This document shows positions 41,092 to 53,959 of a stretch of DNA of 64,000 nt, piece after piece. Both the position numbers and the translations under genes were made by a program. Numbering within the stretch: the stretch's first letter is position 1; each line of letters opens with the position of its first letter. The DNA lies in contig RQOL01000829.1 in NCBI GenBank assembly GCA_013076295.1, positions 32,331-96,330 on the forward strand, in the 5' to 3' direction. The notes beneath the pieces are model-generated. The model was not told the origin of the DNA and made no database searches. It saw nothing but the letters and a program-made list of their open reading frames with translations. This stretch comes from Sanderia malayensis (lineage: Eukaryota; Cnidaria; Scyphozoa; Semaeostomeae; Pelagiidae).

Positions 41092-43759
41092 CCTAGAAAG
41101 CTGAAAATTGTTGCAACGTGATCAGCAGCCCCTAAATAGTACGTTTTGACTATTTGTGAGCCAAATTTCAATCATTTTCGATTTTCGGTCTCTCGAATTT
41201 GGACTTTCATGATGGATACATAAAGTTATTCACTACTTGCGAGTATTTGAAATTGCTAACTTTTGAACCAAATGTCCTAGAGAGCTGAAAATTGTTGCAA
41301 CGTGATCAGAATGACCCAGATAGTGGGATTCGTCTATTTGCAATCCACATTTCGCGGTAATCTGTCCCCAGCGTTCGGTAAGGGTTTCAAGGAGGTTTTC
41401 TGAGGGTTTCAAGTAGGTCGATATCCGGTTCTTTTAGAGTGCCTATAACTATTCAAAAAAATGTCCTAGAGAGCTGCAAATTGTTGCAACGTGATCAGAA
41501 TAGCCCAAATAGTTGGCATCGACTATTTGCAATCCATATTTCATGGTAATCTGTCCTCGGCGTTCCAAAACACCTGAAAGGAGGTTTTCTAAGGGTTGAA
41601 AGCAGGTCGTTAACCGATGCTTGGAAGGACGAAATCTCTTGAAATAATTGTCCTAGAGAGCTGAAAATTGTTGCAACGTAATCAGAAGGCCCTAAATAGT
41701 ACGTTTTGACTCTTTGTGAGACAAATTTCAATCATTTTCGATTTTCGGTCTTTCGAATTTGGACTTTCATGATGGATGCATAAAGTTATTCTCCACTTGC
41801 GAGTATTTGAAATTGCTAACTTTTGAACCAATTGTTCTAGAGAGCTGAAATTTGTTGCAACGTGATCAGAATAACCCAAATAGTGGGATTCGTCTATTTG
41901 CAATCCACATTTCGTGATAATCTGTCCCCAGCGTTCGGTAAGGGTTTCAAGGAGGTTTTCTAAGGGTTTCAAGTAGGTCGATATCCGGTTCTTTTAGAGT
42001 GCCTATAACTATTCAAAAAAATGTCCTAGAGAGCTGCAAATTGTTGCAACGTGATCAGAATAGCCCAAATAATTGGCATCGACTATTTGCAATCCATATT
42101 TCATGGTAATCTGTCCTCGGCGTTCCAAAACACCTGAAAGGAGGTTTTCTAAGGGTTGAAAGCAGGTCGTTAACCGATGCTTTGGAAGGACGAAATCTCT
42201 TGAAATAATTGTCCTAGAGAGCTGCAAATTGTTGCAACGTGATCAGCAGCCCCTAAATAGTACGTTTTGACTATTTGTGAGCCAAATTTCAATCATTTTT
42301 GATTTTCGGTCTCTCGAATTTGGACTTTCATGATGGATACATAAAGTTATTCACTACTTGCGAGTATTTGGAATTGTTAACTTTTGAACCAATTGTCCTA
42401 GAAAGCTGCAAATTGTTGCAACGTGATCAGCAGCCCCTAAATAGTACGTTTTGACTATTTGTGAGCCAAATTTCAATCATTTTCGATTTTCGGTCTCTCG
42501 AATTTGGACTTTCATGATGGATACATAGCTAAAGTTATTCACTACTTGCGAGTATTTGGAATTTCTAACTTTTGAACCAATTGTCCTAGAAAGCTGAAAA
42601 TTGTTGCAACGTGATCAGAATAGCCCAAATAGTTGGCATCGACTATTTGCAATCCATATTTCATGGTAATCTGTCCTCGGCGTTCCAAAACACCTGAAAG
42701 GAGGTTTTCTAAGGGTTGAAAGAAGGTCGTTAACAGATGCTTTGGAAGGACGAAATCTCTTGAAATAATTATCCTAGAGAGCTGAAAATTGTTGCAACGT
42801 GATCAGAAGGCCCTAAATAGTACGTTTGGACTATTTGTGAGCCAAATTTCAATCATTTTCGATTTTCGGTCTCTCGATTTTGGACTTTCATGATGGATAC
42901 ATAAAGTTATTCCCTACTTGCGAGTATTTGGAATTGCTAACTTTTGAAATAATTGTTCTAGAGAGCTGAAAATTGATGGAGCGTGATCAGAAGGCCCTAA
43001 ATAGTACGTTTTGACTATTTGTGAGCCAATTTTCAATTATTTTCGATTTTCGGTCTCTCGAATTTGGACTTTCATGATGGATACATAAAGTTATTCACTA
43101 CTTGCGAGTATTTGGAATTGCTAACTTTTGAACCAATTGTCCTAGAGAGCTGAAAATAGTTGTAACGTGATCAGAAGCCCCTAAATAGTACGTTTTGACT
43201 ATTTGTGAGCCAATTTTCAATCATTTTCGATTTTCGGTCTCTCGAATTTGGACTTTCATGATGGATACATAAAGCTATTCACTACTTGCGAGTATTTGGA
43301 ATTGCTAACTTTTGAAATAATTTTCCTAGAGAGCTGAAAATTGATGGAGCGTGATCAGAAGGCCCTAAATAGTACGTTTTGACTATTTGTGAGCCAATTT
43401 TCAATCATTTTCGATTTTCGGTCTCTCGAATTTGGACTTTCATGATGGATACATAAAGTTATTCACTACTTGCGAGTATTTGGAATTGCTAACTTTTGAA
43501 CCAATTGTCCTAGAGAGCTGAAAATAGTTGTAACGTGATCAGAAGCCCCTAAATAGTACGTTTTGACTATTTGTGAGCCAATTTTCAATCATTTTCGATT
43601 TTCGGTCTCTCGAATTTGGACTTTCATGATGTATGCATAAAGTTATTCACTACTTGCGAGTATTTGAAATTGCAAACTTTTGAAATAATTGTCCTAGAGA
43701 GCTGAAAATTGATGGAGCGTGATTAGAAGGCCCTAAATAGTACGTTTTGACTATTTGTG

Positions 43760-46700
43760 AGCCAATTTTCAATCATTTTCGATTTTCGGTCTCTCGAATT
43801 TGGACTTTCATGATGGATACATAAAGCTATTCACTACTTGCGAGTATTTGGAATTGCTAACTTTTGAAATAATTTTCCTAGAGAGCTGAAAATTGATGGA
43901 GCGTGATCAGAGGGCCCTAAATAGTACGTTTTGACTATTTGTGAGCCAATTTTCAATCATTTTCGATTTTCGGTCTCTCGAATTTGGACTTTCATGATGG
44001 ATACATAAAGTTATTCACTACTTGCGTGTAATTGGAATTGCTAACTTTTGAACCAATTGTCCTAGAGAGCTGAAAATTGATGGAGCGTGATCAGAAGGCC
44101 CTAAATAATACGCTTTGACTATTTGTGAGCCAATTTTCAATCCTTTTCGATTTTCGGTCTCTCGAATTTGGACTTTCATGATGGATGCATAAAGTTATTC
44201 ACTACTTGCGAGTATTTGAAATGGCTAACTTTTGAACCAAATGTCCTAGAGAGCAGCAAATTGTTGCAACGTGATCAGAAGGCCCTAAATAGTACGTTTG
44301 GACTATTTGTGAGCCAAATTTCAACTATTTTCGATTTTCGGTCTCTCGAATTTGGACTTTCATGATGGATGCATAAAGTTATTCACTACTTGCGAGTATT
44401 TGAAATGGCTAACTTTTGAACCAAATGTCCTAGAGAGCAGCAAATTGTTGCAACGTGATCAGAAGGCCCTAAATAGTACGTTTGGACTATTTGTGAGCCA
44501 AATTTCAACTATTTTCGATTTTCGGTCTCTCGAATTTGGACTTTCATGATGGATGCATAAAGTTATTCACTACTTGCGAGTATTTGAAATGGCTAACTTT
44601 TGAACCAAATGTCCTAGAGAGCAGCAAATTGTTGCAACGTGATCAGAATGACCCAAATAGTGGGATTCGTCTATTTGCAATCCACATTTCGTGGTAATCT
44701 GTCCCCAGCGTTCGGTAAGGGTTTCAAGGAGGTTTTCTAAGGGTTTCAAGTAGGTCGATATCCGGTTCTTTTAGAGTGCCTATAGCTATTCAAAAAAATG
44801 TCCTAGAGAGCTGCAAATTGTTGCAACGTGATCAGAATAGCCCAAATAGTGGGCATCGACTATTTGGAATCCATATTTCATGATAATCTGTCCTCAGCGT
44901 TCCAAAACACCTGAAAGGAGGTTTTCTAAGGGTTGAAAGCAGGTCGTTAACCGATGCTTTGGAAGGACGAAATCTCTTGAAATAATTATCCTAGAGAGCT
45001 GAAAATTATTGCAACGTGATCAGAATAGCCCAAATAGTTGGCATCGACTATTTGGAATCCATATTTCATGGTAATCTGTCCTCAGCGTTCCAAAACACCT
45101 GAAAGGAGGTTTTCTAAGGGTTGAAAGCAGGTCGTTAACCGATGCTTTGGAAGGACGAAATCTCTTGAAATAAATGTCCTAGAGAGCTGAAAATTGTTGC
45201 AACGTGATCAGAATAGCCCAAATAGTGGGCATCGACTATTTGCAATCCATATTTCATGGTAATCTGTCCTCAGCATTCCAAAACACCTGAAAGGAGGTTT
45301 TCTAAGGGTTGAAAGCAGGTCGTTAACCGATGCTTTGGAAGGACGAAATCTCTTGAAATAATTGTTCTAGAGAGCTGCAAATTGTTGCAACGTGATCAGC
45401 AGCCCCTAAATAGTACGTTTTGACTATTTGTGAGCCAAATTTCAATCATTTTTGATTTTCGGTCTCTCGAATTTGGACTTTCATGATGGATACATAAAGT
45501 TATTCACTACTTGCGAGTATTTGGAATTGTTAACTTTTGAACCAATTGTCCTAGAAAGCTGAAAATTGTTGCAACGTGATCAGCAGCCCCTAAATAGTAC
45601 GTTTTGACTATTTGTGAGCCAAATTTCAATCATTTTCGATTTTCGGTCTCTCGAATTTGGACTTTCATGATGGATACATAGCTAAAGTTATTCACTACTT
45701 GCGAGTATTTGGAACTTCTAACTTTTGAACCAATTGTCCTAGAAAGCTGAAAATTGTTGTAACGTGATCAGAAGCCCCTAAATAGTACGTTTTGACTATT
45801 TGTGAGCCAAATTTCAATCATTTTCGATTTTCGGTCTCTCGGTTTTGGACTTTCATGATGGATACATAAAGTTATTCACTACTTGCGAGTATTTGGAATT
45901 GCTAACTTTTGAAATAATTGTTCTAGAGAGCTGAAAATTGATGGAGCGTGATCAGAAAGCCCTAAATAGTACGTTTTGACTATTTGTGAGCCAATTTTCA
46001 ATTATTTTCGATTTTCGGTCTCTTGAATTTGGACTTTCATGATGGATACATAAAGTTATTCACTACTTGCGAGTATTTGGTATTGCTAACTTTTGAACCA
46101 ATTGTCCTAGAGAGCTGAAAATAGTTGTAACGTGATCAGAAGCCCCTAAATAGTACGTTTTGACTATTTGTGAGCCAATTTTCAATCATTTTCGATTTTC
46201 GGTCTCTCGAATTTGGACTTTCATGATGGATACATAAAGCTATTCACTACTTGCGAGTATTTGGAATTGCTAACTTTTGAAATAATTTTCCTAGAGAGCT
46301 GAAAATTGATGGAGCGTGATCAGAAGGCCATAAATAGTACGTTTTGACCATTTGTGAGCCAATTTTCAATCATTTTCGATTTTCGGTCTCTCGAATTTGG
46401 ACTTTCATGATGGATACATAAAGCTATTCACTACTTGCGAGTATTTGGAATTGCTAACTTTTGAAATAATTTTCCTAGAGAGCTGAAAATTGATGGAGCG
46501 TGATCAGAAGGCCCTAAATAGTACGTTTTGACTATTTGTGAGCCAATTTTCAATCATTTTCGATTTTCGGTCTCTCGAACTTGGACTTTCATGATGGATA
46601 CATAAAGTTATTCACTACTTGCGTGTAATTGGAATTGCTAACTTTTGAACCAATTGTCCTAGAGAGCTGAAAATTGATGGAGCGTGATCAGAAGGCCCTA

Positions 46701-49700
46701 AATAATACGCGTTGACTATTTGTGAGCCAATTTTCAATCCTTTTCGATTTTCGGTCTCTCGAATTTGGACTTTCATGATGGATGCATAAAGTTATTCACT
46801 ACTTGCGAGTATTTGAAATGGCTAACTTTTGAACCAAATGTCCTAGAGAGCAGCAAATTGTTGCAACGTGATCAGAAGGCCCTAAATAGTACGTTTGGAC
46901 TATTTGTGAGCCAAATTTCAACTATTTTCGATTTTCGGTCTCTCGAATTTGGACTTTCATGATGGATGCATAAAGTTATTCACTACTTGCGAGTATTTGA
47001 AATGGCTAACTTTTGAACCAAATGTCCTAGAGAGCAGCAAATTGTTGCAACGTGATCAGAAGGCCCTAAATAGTACGTTTGGACTATTTGTGAGCCAAAT
47101 TTCAACTATTTTCGATTTTCGGTCTCTCGAATTTGGACTTTCATGATGGATGCATAAAGTTATTCACTACTTGTGAGTATTTGAAATGGCTAACTTTTGA
47201 ACCAAATGTCCTAGAGAGCAGCAAATTGTTGCAACGTGATCAGAATGACCCAAATAGTGGGATTCGTCTATTTGCAATCCACATTTCGTGGTAATCTGTC
47301 CCCAGCGTTTGGTAAGGGTTTCAAGGAGGTTTTCTAAGGGTTTCAAGTAGGTCGATATCCGGTTCTTTTAGAGTGCCTATAGCTATTCAAAAAAATGTCC
47401 TAGAGAGCTGCAAATTGTTGCAACGTGATCAGAATAGCCCAAATAGTGGGCATCGACTATTTGGAATCCATATTTCATGATAATCTGTCCTCAGCGTTCC
47501 AAAACACCTGAAAGGAGGTTTTCTAAGGGTTGAAAGCAGGTCGTTAACCGATGCTTTGGAAGGACGAAATCTCTTGAAATAATTATCCTAGAGAGCTGAA
47601 AATTATTGCAACGTGATCAGAATAGCCCAAATAGTTGGCATCGACTATTTGGAATCCATATTTCATGGTAATCTGTCCTCAGCGTTCCAAAACACCTGAA
47701 AGGAGGTTTTCTAAGGGTTGAAAGCAGGTCGTTAACCGATGCTTTGGAAGGACGAAATCTCTTGAAATAATTGTCCTAGAGAGCTGAAAATTGTTGCAAC
47801 GTGATCAGAATAGCCCAAATAGTGGGTATCGACTATTTGCAATCCATATTTCATGGTAATCTGTCCTCAGCATTCCAAAACACCTGAAAGGAGGTTTTCT
47901 AAGGGTTGAAAGCAGGTCGTTAACCGATGCTTTGGAAGGACGAAATCTCTTGAAATAATTGTTCTAGAGAGCTGCAAATTGTTGCAACGTGATCAGCAGC
48001 CCCTAAATAGTACGTTTTGACTATTTGTGAGCCAAATTTCAATCATTTTTGATTTTCGGTCTCTCGAATTTGGACTTTCATGATGGATACATAAAGTTAT
48101 TCACTACTTGCGAGTATTTGGAATTGTTAACTTTTGAACCAATTGTCCTAGAAAGCTGAAAATTGTTGCAACGTGATCAGCAGCCCCTAAATAGTACGTT
48201 TTGACTATTTGTGAGCCAAATTTCAATCATTTTCGATTTTCGGTCTCTCGAATTTGGACTTTCATGATGGATACATAGCTAAAGTTATTCACTACTTGCG
48301 AGTATTTGGAACTTCTAACTTTTGAACCAATTGTCCTAGAAAGCTGAAAATTGTTGTAACGTGATCAGAAGCCCCTAAATAGTACGTTTTGACTATTTGT
48401 GAGCCAAATTTCAATCATTTTCGATTTTCGGTCTCTCGGTTTTGGACTTTCATGATGGATACATAAAGTTATTCACTACTTGCGAGTATTTGGAATTGCT
48501 AACTTTTGAAATAATTGTTCTAGAGAGCTGAAAATTGATGGAGCGTGATCAGAAAGCCCTAAATAGTACGTTTTGACTATTTGTGAGCCAATTTTCAATT
48601 ATTTTCGATTTTCGGTCTCTTGAATTTGGACTTTCATGATGGATACATAAAGTTATTCACTACTTGCGAGTATTTGGTATTGCTAACTTTTGAACCAATT
48701 GTCCTAGAGAGCTGAAAATAGTTGTAACGTGATCAGAAGCCCCTAAATAGTACGTTTTGACTATTTGTGAGCCAATTTTCAATCATTTTCGATTTTCGGT
48801 CTCTCGAATTTGGACTTTCATGATGGATACATAAAGCTATTCACTACTTGCGAGTATTTGGAATTGCTAACTTTTGAAATAATTTTCCTAGAGAGCTGAA
48901 AATTGATGGAGCGTGATCAGAAGGCCATAAATAGTACGTTTTGACCATTTGTGAGCCAATTTTCAATCATTTTCGATTTTCGGTCTCTCGAATTTGGACT
49001 TTCATGATGGATACATAAAGCTATTCACTACTTGCGAGTATTTGGAATTGCTAACTTTTGAAATAATTTTCCTAGAGAGCTGAAAATTGATGGAGCGTGA
49101 TCAGAAGGCCCTAAATAGTACGTTTTGACTATTTGTGAGCCAATTTTCAATCATTTTCGATTTTCGGTCTCTCGAACTTGGACTTTCATGATGGATACAT
49201 AAAGTTATTCACTACTTGCGTGTAATTGGAATTGCTAACTTTTGAACCAATTGTCCTAGAGAGCTGAAAATTGATGGAGCGTGATCAGAAGGCCCTAAAT
49301 AATACGCGTTGACTATTTGTGAGCCAATTTTCAATCCTTTTCGATTTTCGGTCTCTCGAATTTGGACTTTCATGATGGATGCATAAAGTTATTCACTACT
49401 TGCGAGTATTTGAAATGGCTAACTTTTGAACCAAATGTCCTAGAGAGCAGCAAATTGTTGCAACGTGATCAGAAGGCCCTAAATAGTACGTTTGGACTAT
49501 TTGTGAGCCAAATTTCAACTATTTTCGATTTTCGGTCTCTCGAATTTGGACTTTCATGATGGATGCATAAAGTTATTCACTACTTGCGAGTATTTGAAAT
49601 GGCTAACTTTTGAACCAAATGTCCTAGAGAGCAGCAAATTGTTGCAACGTGATCAGAAGGCCCTAAATAGTACGTTTGGACTATTTGTGAGCCAAATTTC

Positions 49701-50560
49701 AACTATTTTCGATTTTCGGTCTCTCGAATTTGGACTTTCATGATGGATGCATAAAGTTATTCACTACTTGTGAGTATTTGAAATGGCTAACTTTTGAACC
49801 AAATGTCCTAGAGAGCAGCAAATTGTTGCAACGTGATCAGAATGACCCAAATAGTGGGATTCGTCTATTTGCAATCCACATTTCGTGGTAATCTGTCCCC
49901 AGCGTTTGGTAAGGGTTTCAAGGAGGTTTTCTAAGGGTTTCAAGTAGGTCGATATCCGGTTCTTTTAGAGTGCCTATAGCTATTCAAAAAAATGTCCTAG
50001 AGAGCTGCAAATTGTTGCAACGTGATCAGAATAGCCCAAATAGTGGGCATCGACTATTTGGAATCCATATTTCATGATAATCTGTCCTCAGCGTTCCAAA
50101 ACACCTGAAAGGAGGTTTTCTAAGGGTTGAAAGCAGGTCGTTAACCGATGCTTTGGAAGGACGAAATCTCTTGAAATAATTATCCTAGAGAGCTGAAAAT
50201 TATTGCAACGTGATCAGAATAGCCCAAATAGTTGGCATCGACTATTTGGAATCCATATTTCATGGTAATCTGTCCTCAGCGTTCCAAAACACCTGAAAGG
50301 AGATTTTCTAAGGGTTGAAAGCAGGTCGTTAACCGATGCTTTGGAAGGACGAAATCTCTTGAAATAATTGTCCTAGAGAGCTGAAAATTGTTGCAACGTG
50401 ATCAGAATAGCCCAAATAGTGGGCATCGACTATTTGCAATCCATATTTCATGGTAATCTGTCCTCAGCATTCCAAAACACCTGAAAGGAGGTTTTCTAAG
50501 GGTTGAAAGCAGGTCGTTAACCGATGCTTTGGAAGGACGAAATCTCTTGAAATAATTGTC
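43760..50560. repeat. 2,597-bp higher-order repeat, about 2.6 copies
   Basis: Landmarks at 44168, 46765 and 49362 are exactly 2,597 bp apart. The length equals nine standard A monomers, one A with the 4-bp insertion, one B and three C (9x184 + 188 + 189 + 3x188). Copies two and three appear nearly identical. The third stops matching near 50.56 kb, where GATCAGCAGCCCC is replaced by AATCAGAAGGCCC. Confidence 0.9.
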
Positions 50561-53500
50561 CTAGAGAGCTGAAAATTGTTGCAACGTAATCAGAAGGCCC
50601 TAAATAGTACGTTTTGACTATTTGTGAGCCAAATTTCAATCATTTTTGATTTTCGGTCTCTCGAATTTGGACTTTCATGATGGATACATAAAGTTATTCA
50701 CTACTTGCGAGTATTTGGAATTGTTAACTTTTGAACCAATTGTCCTAGAAAGCTGAAAATTATTGCAACGTGATCAGAATAGCCCAAATAGTTGGCATCG
50801 ACTATTTGGAATCCATATTTCATGGTAATCTGTCCTCAGCGTTCCAAAACACCTGAAAGGAGGTTTTCTAAGGGTTGAAAGCAGGTCGTTAACCGATGCT
50901 TTGGAAGGACGAAATCTCTTGAAATAATTATCCTAGAGAGCTGAAAATTATTGCAACGTGATCAGAATAGCCCAAATAGTTGGCATCGACTATTTGGAAT
51001 CCATATTTCATGGTAATCTGTCCTCAGCGTTCCAAAACACCTGAAAGGAGGTTTTCTAAGGGTTGAAAGCAGGTCGTTAACCGATGCTTTGGAAGGAAGA
51101 AATCTCTTGAAATAATTGTCCTAGAGAGCTGCAAACTGTTGCAACGTGATCAGAATAGCCCAAATAGTGGGCATCGACTATTTGGAATCCATATTTCATG
51201 ATAATCTGTCCTCAGCGTTCCAAAACACCTGAAAGAAGGTTTTCTAAGGGTTGAAAGCAGGTCGTTAACCGATGCTTTGGAAGGACGAAATCTCTTGAAA
51301 TAATTATCCTAGAGAGCTGAAAATTATTGCAACGTGATCAGAATAGCCCAAATAGTTGGCATCGACTATTTGGAATCCATATTTCATGGTAATCTGTCCT
51401 CAGCGTTCCAAAACACCTGAAAGGAGGTTTTCTAAGGGTTGAAAGCAGGTCGTTAACCGATGCTTTGGAAGGACGAAATCTCTTGAAATAATTGTCCTAG
51501 AGAGCTGAAAATTGTTGCAACGTGATCAGAATAGCCCAAATAGTGGGCATCGACTATTTGCAATCCATATTTCATGGTAATCTGTCCTCAGCATTCCAAA
51601 ACACCTGAAAGGAGGTTTTCTAAGGGTTGAAAGCAGGTCGTTAACCGATGCTTTGGAAGGACGAAATCTCTTGAAATAATTGTCCTAGAGAGCTGAAAAT
51701 TGTTGCAACGTAATCAGAAGGCCCTAAATAGTACGTTTGGACTATTTGTGAGCCAAATTTCAACTATTTTCGATTTTCGGTCTCTCGAAATTGGACTTTC
51801 ATGATGGATGCATAATGTTATTCACTGCTTGCGAGTTTTTGAAATTGCTAACTCTTCAACCAAATGTCCTAGAGAGCTGCAAATTGTTGCAACGTAATCA
51901 GAATGACCCAAATAGTGGGATTCGAGTACTTGCAATCCATATTTCATGGTAATCTGTCCTCGGCGTTCCAAAACACCTGAAAGGAGGTTTTCTAAGGGTT
52001 CAAAGCAGGTCGTTAACCGATGTTTGGAAGGACGAAATCTCTTGAAATAATTGTCCTAGAGAGCTGCAAATTGTTGCAACGTGATCAGCAGCCCCTAAAT
52101 AGTACGTTTTGACTATTTGTGAGCCAATTTTCAATTATTTTCGATTTTCGGTCTCTCGAATTTGGACTTTCATGATGGATACATAAAGTTATTCACTACT
52201 TGCGAGTATTTGGAATTGCTAACTTTTGAACCAATTGTCCTAGAGAGCTGAAAATAGTTGTAACGTGATCAGAAGCCCCTAAATAGTACGTTTTGACTAT
52301 TTGTGAGCCAATTTTCAATCATTTTCGATTTTCGGTCTCTCGAATTTGGACTTTCATGATGTATGCATAAAGTTATTCACTACTTGCGAGTATTTGAAAT
52401 TGCAAACTTTTGAAATAATTGTCCTAGAGAGCTGAAAATTGATGGAGCGTGATTAGAAGGCCCTAAATAGTACGTTTTGACTATTTGTGAGCCAATTTTC
52501 AATCATTTTCGATTTTCGGTCTCTCGAATTTGGACTTTCATGATGGATACATAAAGCTATTCACTACTTGCGAGTATTTGGAATTGCTAACTTTTGAAAT
52601 AATTTTCCTAGAGAGCTGAAAATTGATGGAGCGTGATCAGAAGGCCCTAAATAGTACGTTTTGACTATTTGTGAGCCAATTTTCAATCATTTTCGATTTT
52701 CGGTCTCTCGAATTTGGACTTTCATGATGGATACATAAAGTTATTCACTACTTGCGTGTAATTGGAATTGCTAACTTTTGAACCAATTGTCCTAGAGAGC
52801 TGAAATTAGTTGTAACGTGATCAGAAGCCCCTAAATAGTACGTTTTGACTATTTGTGAGCCAATTTTCAATCATTTTCGATTTTCGGTCTCTCGAATTTG
52901 GACTTTCATGATGGATACATAAAGCTATTCACTACTTGCGAGTATTTGGAATTGCTAACTTTTGAAATAATTTTCCTAGAGAGCTGAAAATTGATGGAGC
53001 GTGATCAGAAGGCCATAAATAGTACGTTTTGACCATTTGTGAGCCAATTTTCAATCATTTTCGATTTTCGGTCTCTCGAATTTGGACTTTCATGATGGAT
53101 ACATAAAGCTATTCACTACTTGCGAGTATTTGGAATTGCTAACTTTTGAAATAATTTTCCTAGAGAGCTGAAAATTGATGGAGCGTGATCAGAAGGCCCT
53201 AAATAGTACGTTTGGACTATTTGTGAGCCAATTTTCAATCATTTTCGATTTTCGGTCTCTCGAAATTGGACTTTCATGATGGATACATAAAGTTATTCAC
53301 TACTTGCGTGTAATTGGAATTGCTAACTTTTGAACCAATTGTCCTAGAGAGCTGAAAATTGATGGAGCGTGATCAGAAGGCCCTAAATAATACGCTTTGA
53401 CTATTTGTGAGCCAATTTTCAATCCTTTTCAATTTTCGGTCTCTCGAATTTGGACTTTCATGATGGATGCATAAAGTTATTCACTACTTGCGAGTATTTG

Positions 53501-53959
53501 AAATGGCTAACTTTTGAACCAAATGTCCTAGAGAGCAGCAAATTGTTGCAACGTGATCAGAAGGCCCTAAATAGTACGTTTGGACTATTTGTGAGCCAAA
53601 TTTCAACTATTTTCGATTTTCGGTCTCTCGAATTTGGACTTTCATGATGGATGCATAAAGTTATTCACTACTTGCGAGTATTTGAAATGGCTAACTTTTG
53701 AACCAAATGTCCTAGAGAGCAGCAAATTGTTGCAACGTGATCAGAAGGCCCTAAATAGTACGTTTGGACTATTTGTGAGCCAAATTTCAATCATTTTTGA
53801 TTTTCGGTCTCTCGAATTTGGACTTTCATGATGGATACATAAAGTTATTCACTACTTGCGAGTATTTGGTATTGCTAACTTTTGAACCAATTGTCCTAGA
53901 GAGCTGAAAATAGTTGTAACGTGATCAGAAGCCCCTAAATAGTACGTTTTGACTATTTG

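Larger units (their letters stand above)
34150..42000. repeat. 3,540-bp higher-order repeat, about 1.8 copies, interrupted by an LTR element
   Basis: A GATCAGCAGCCCC landmark at 34150 recurs at 37690, and 35269 recurs as 38809, both 3,540 bp. Landmark 36574 recurs as 41682, which is 5,108 bp. Subtracting the 1,564-bp LTR element plus its 4-bp target duplication again gives 3,540. The two copies are almost identical until they diverge near 42.0 kb. The period corresponds to 19 monomers. Confidence 0.85.

Noticed and set aside
31167..42227. Recurring minus-strand open frames of 72-96 codons (such as MKPLENLLETLTERWGQ...)
   Set aside because: They recur exactly with the satellite higher-order periods, overlap one another in different frames and lack any domain. 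They are by-products of tandem repetition.
44168..53831. Tandem 65-codon plus-strand open frames starting MDFHDGCIKLF
   Set aside because: Each is one A-type monomer read through to the next. Identity between copies comes from the DNA repeat and not from protein selection.
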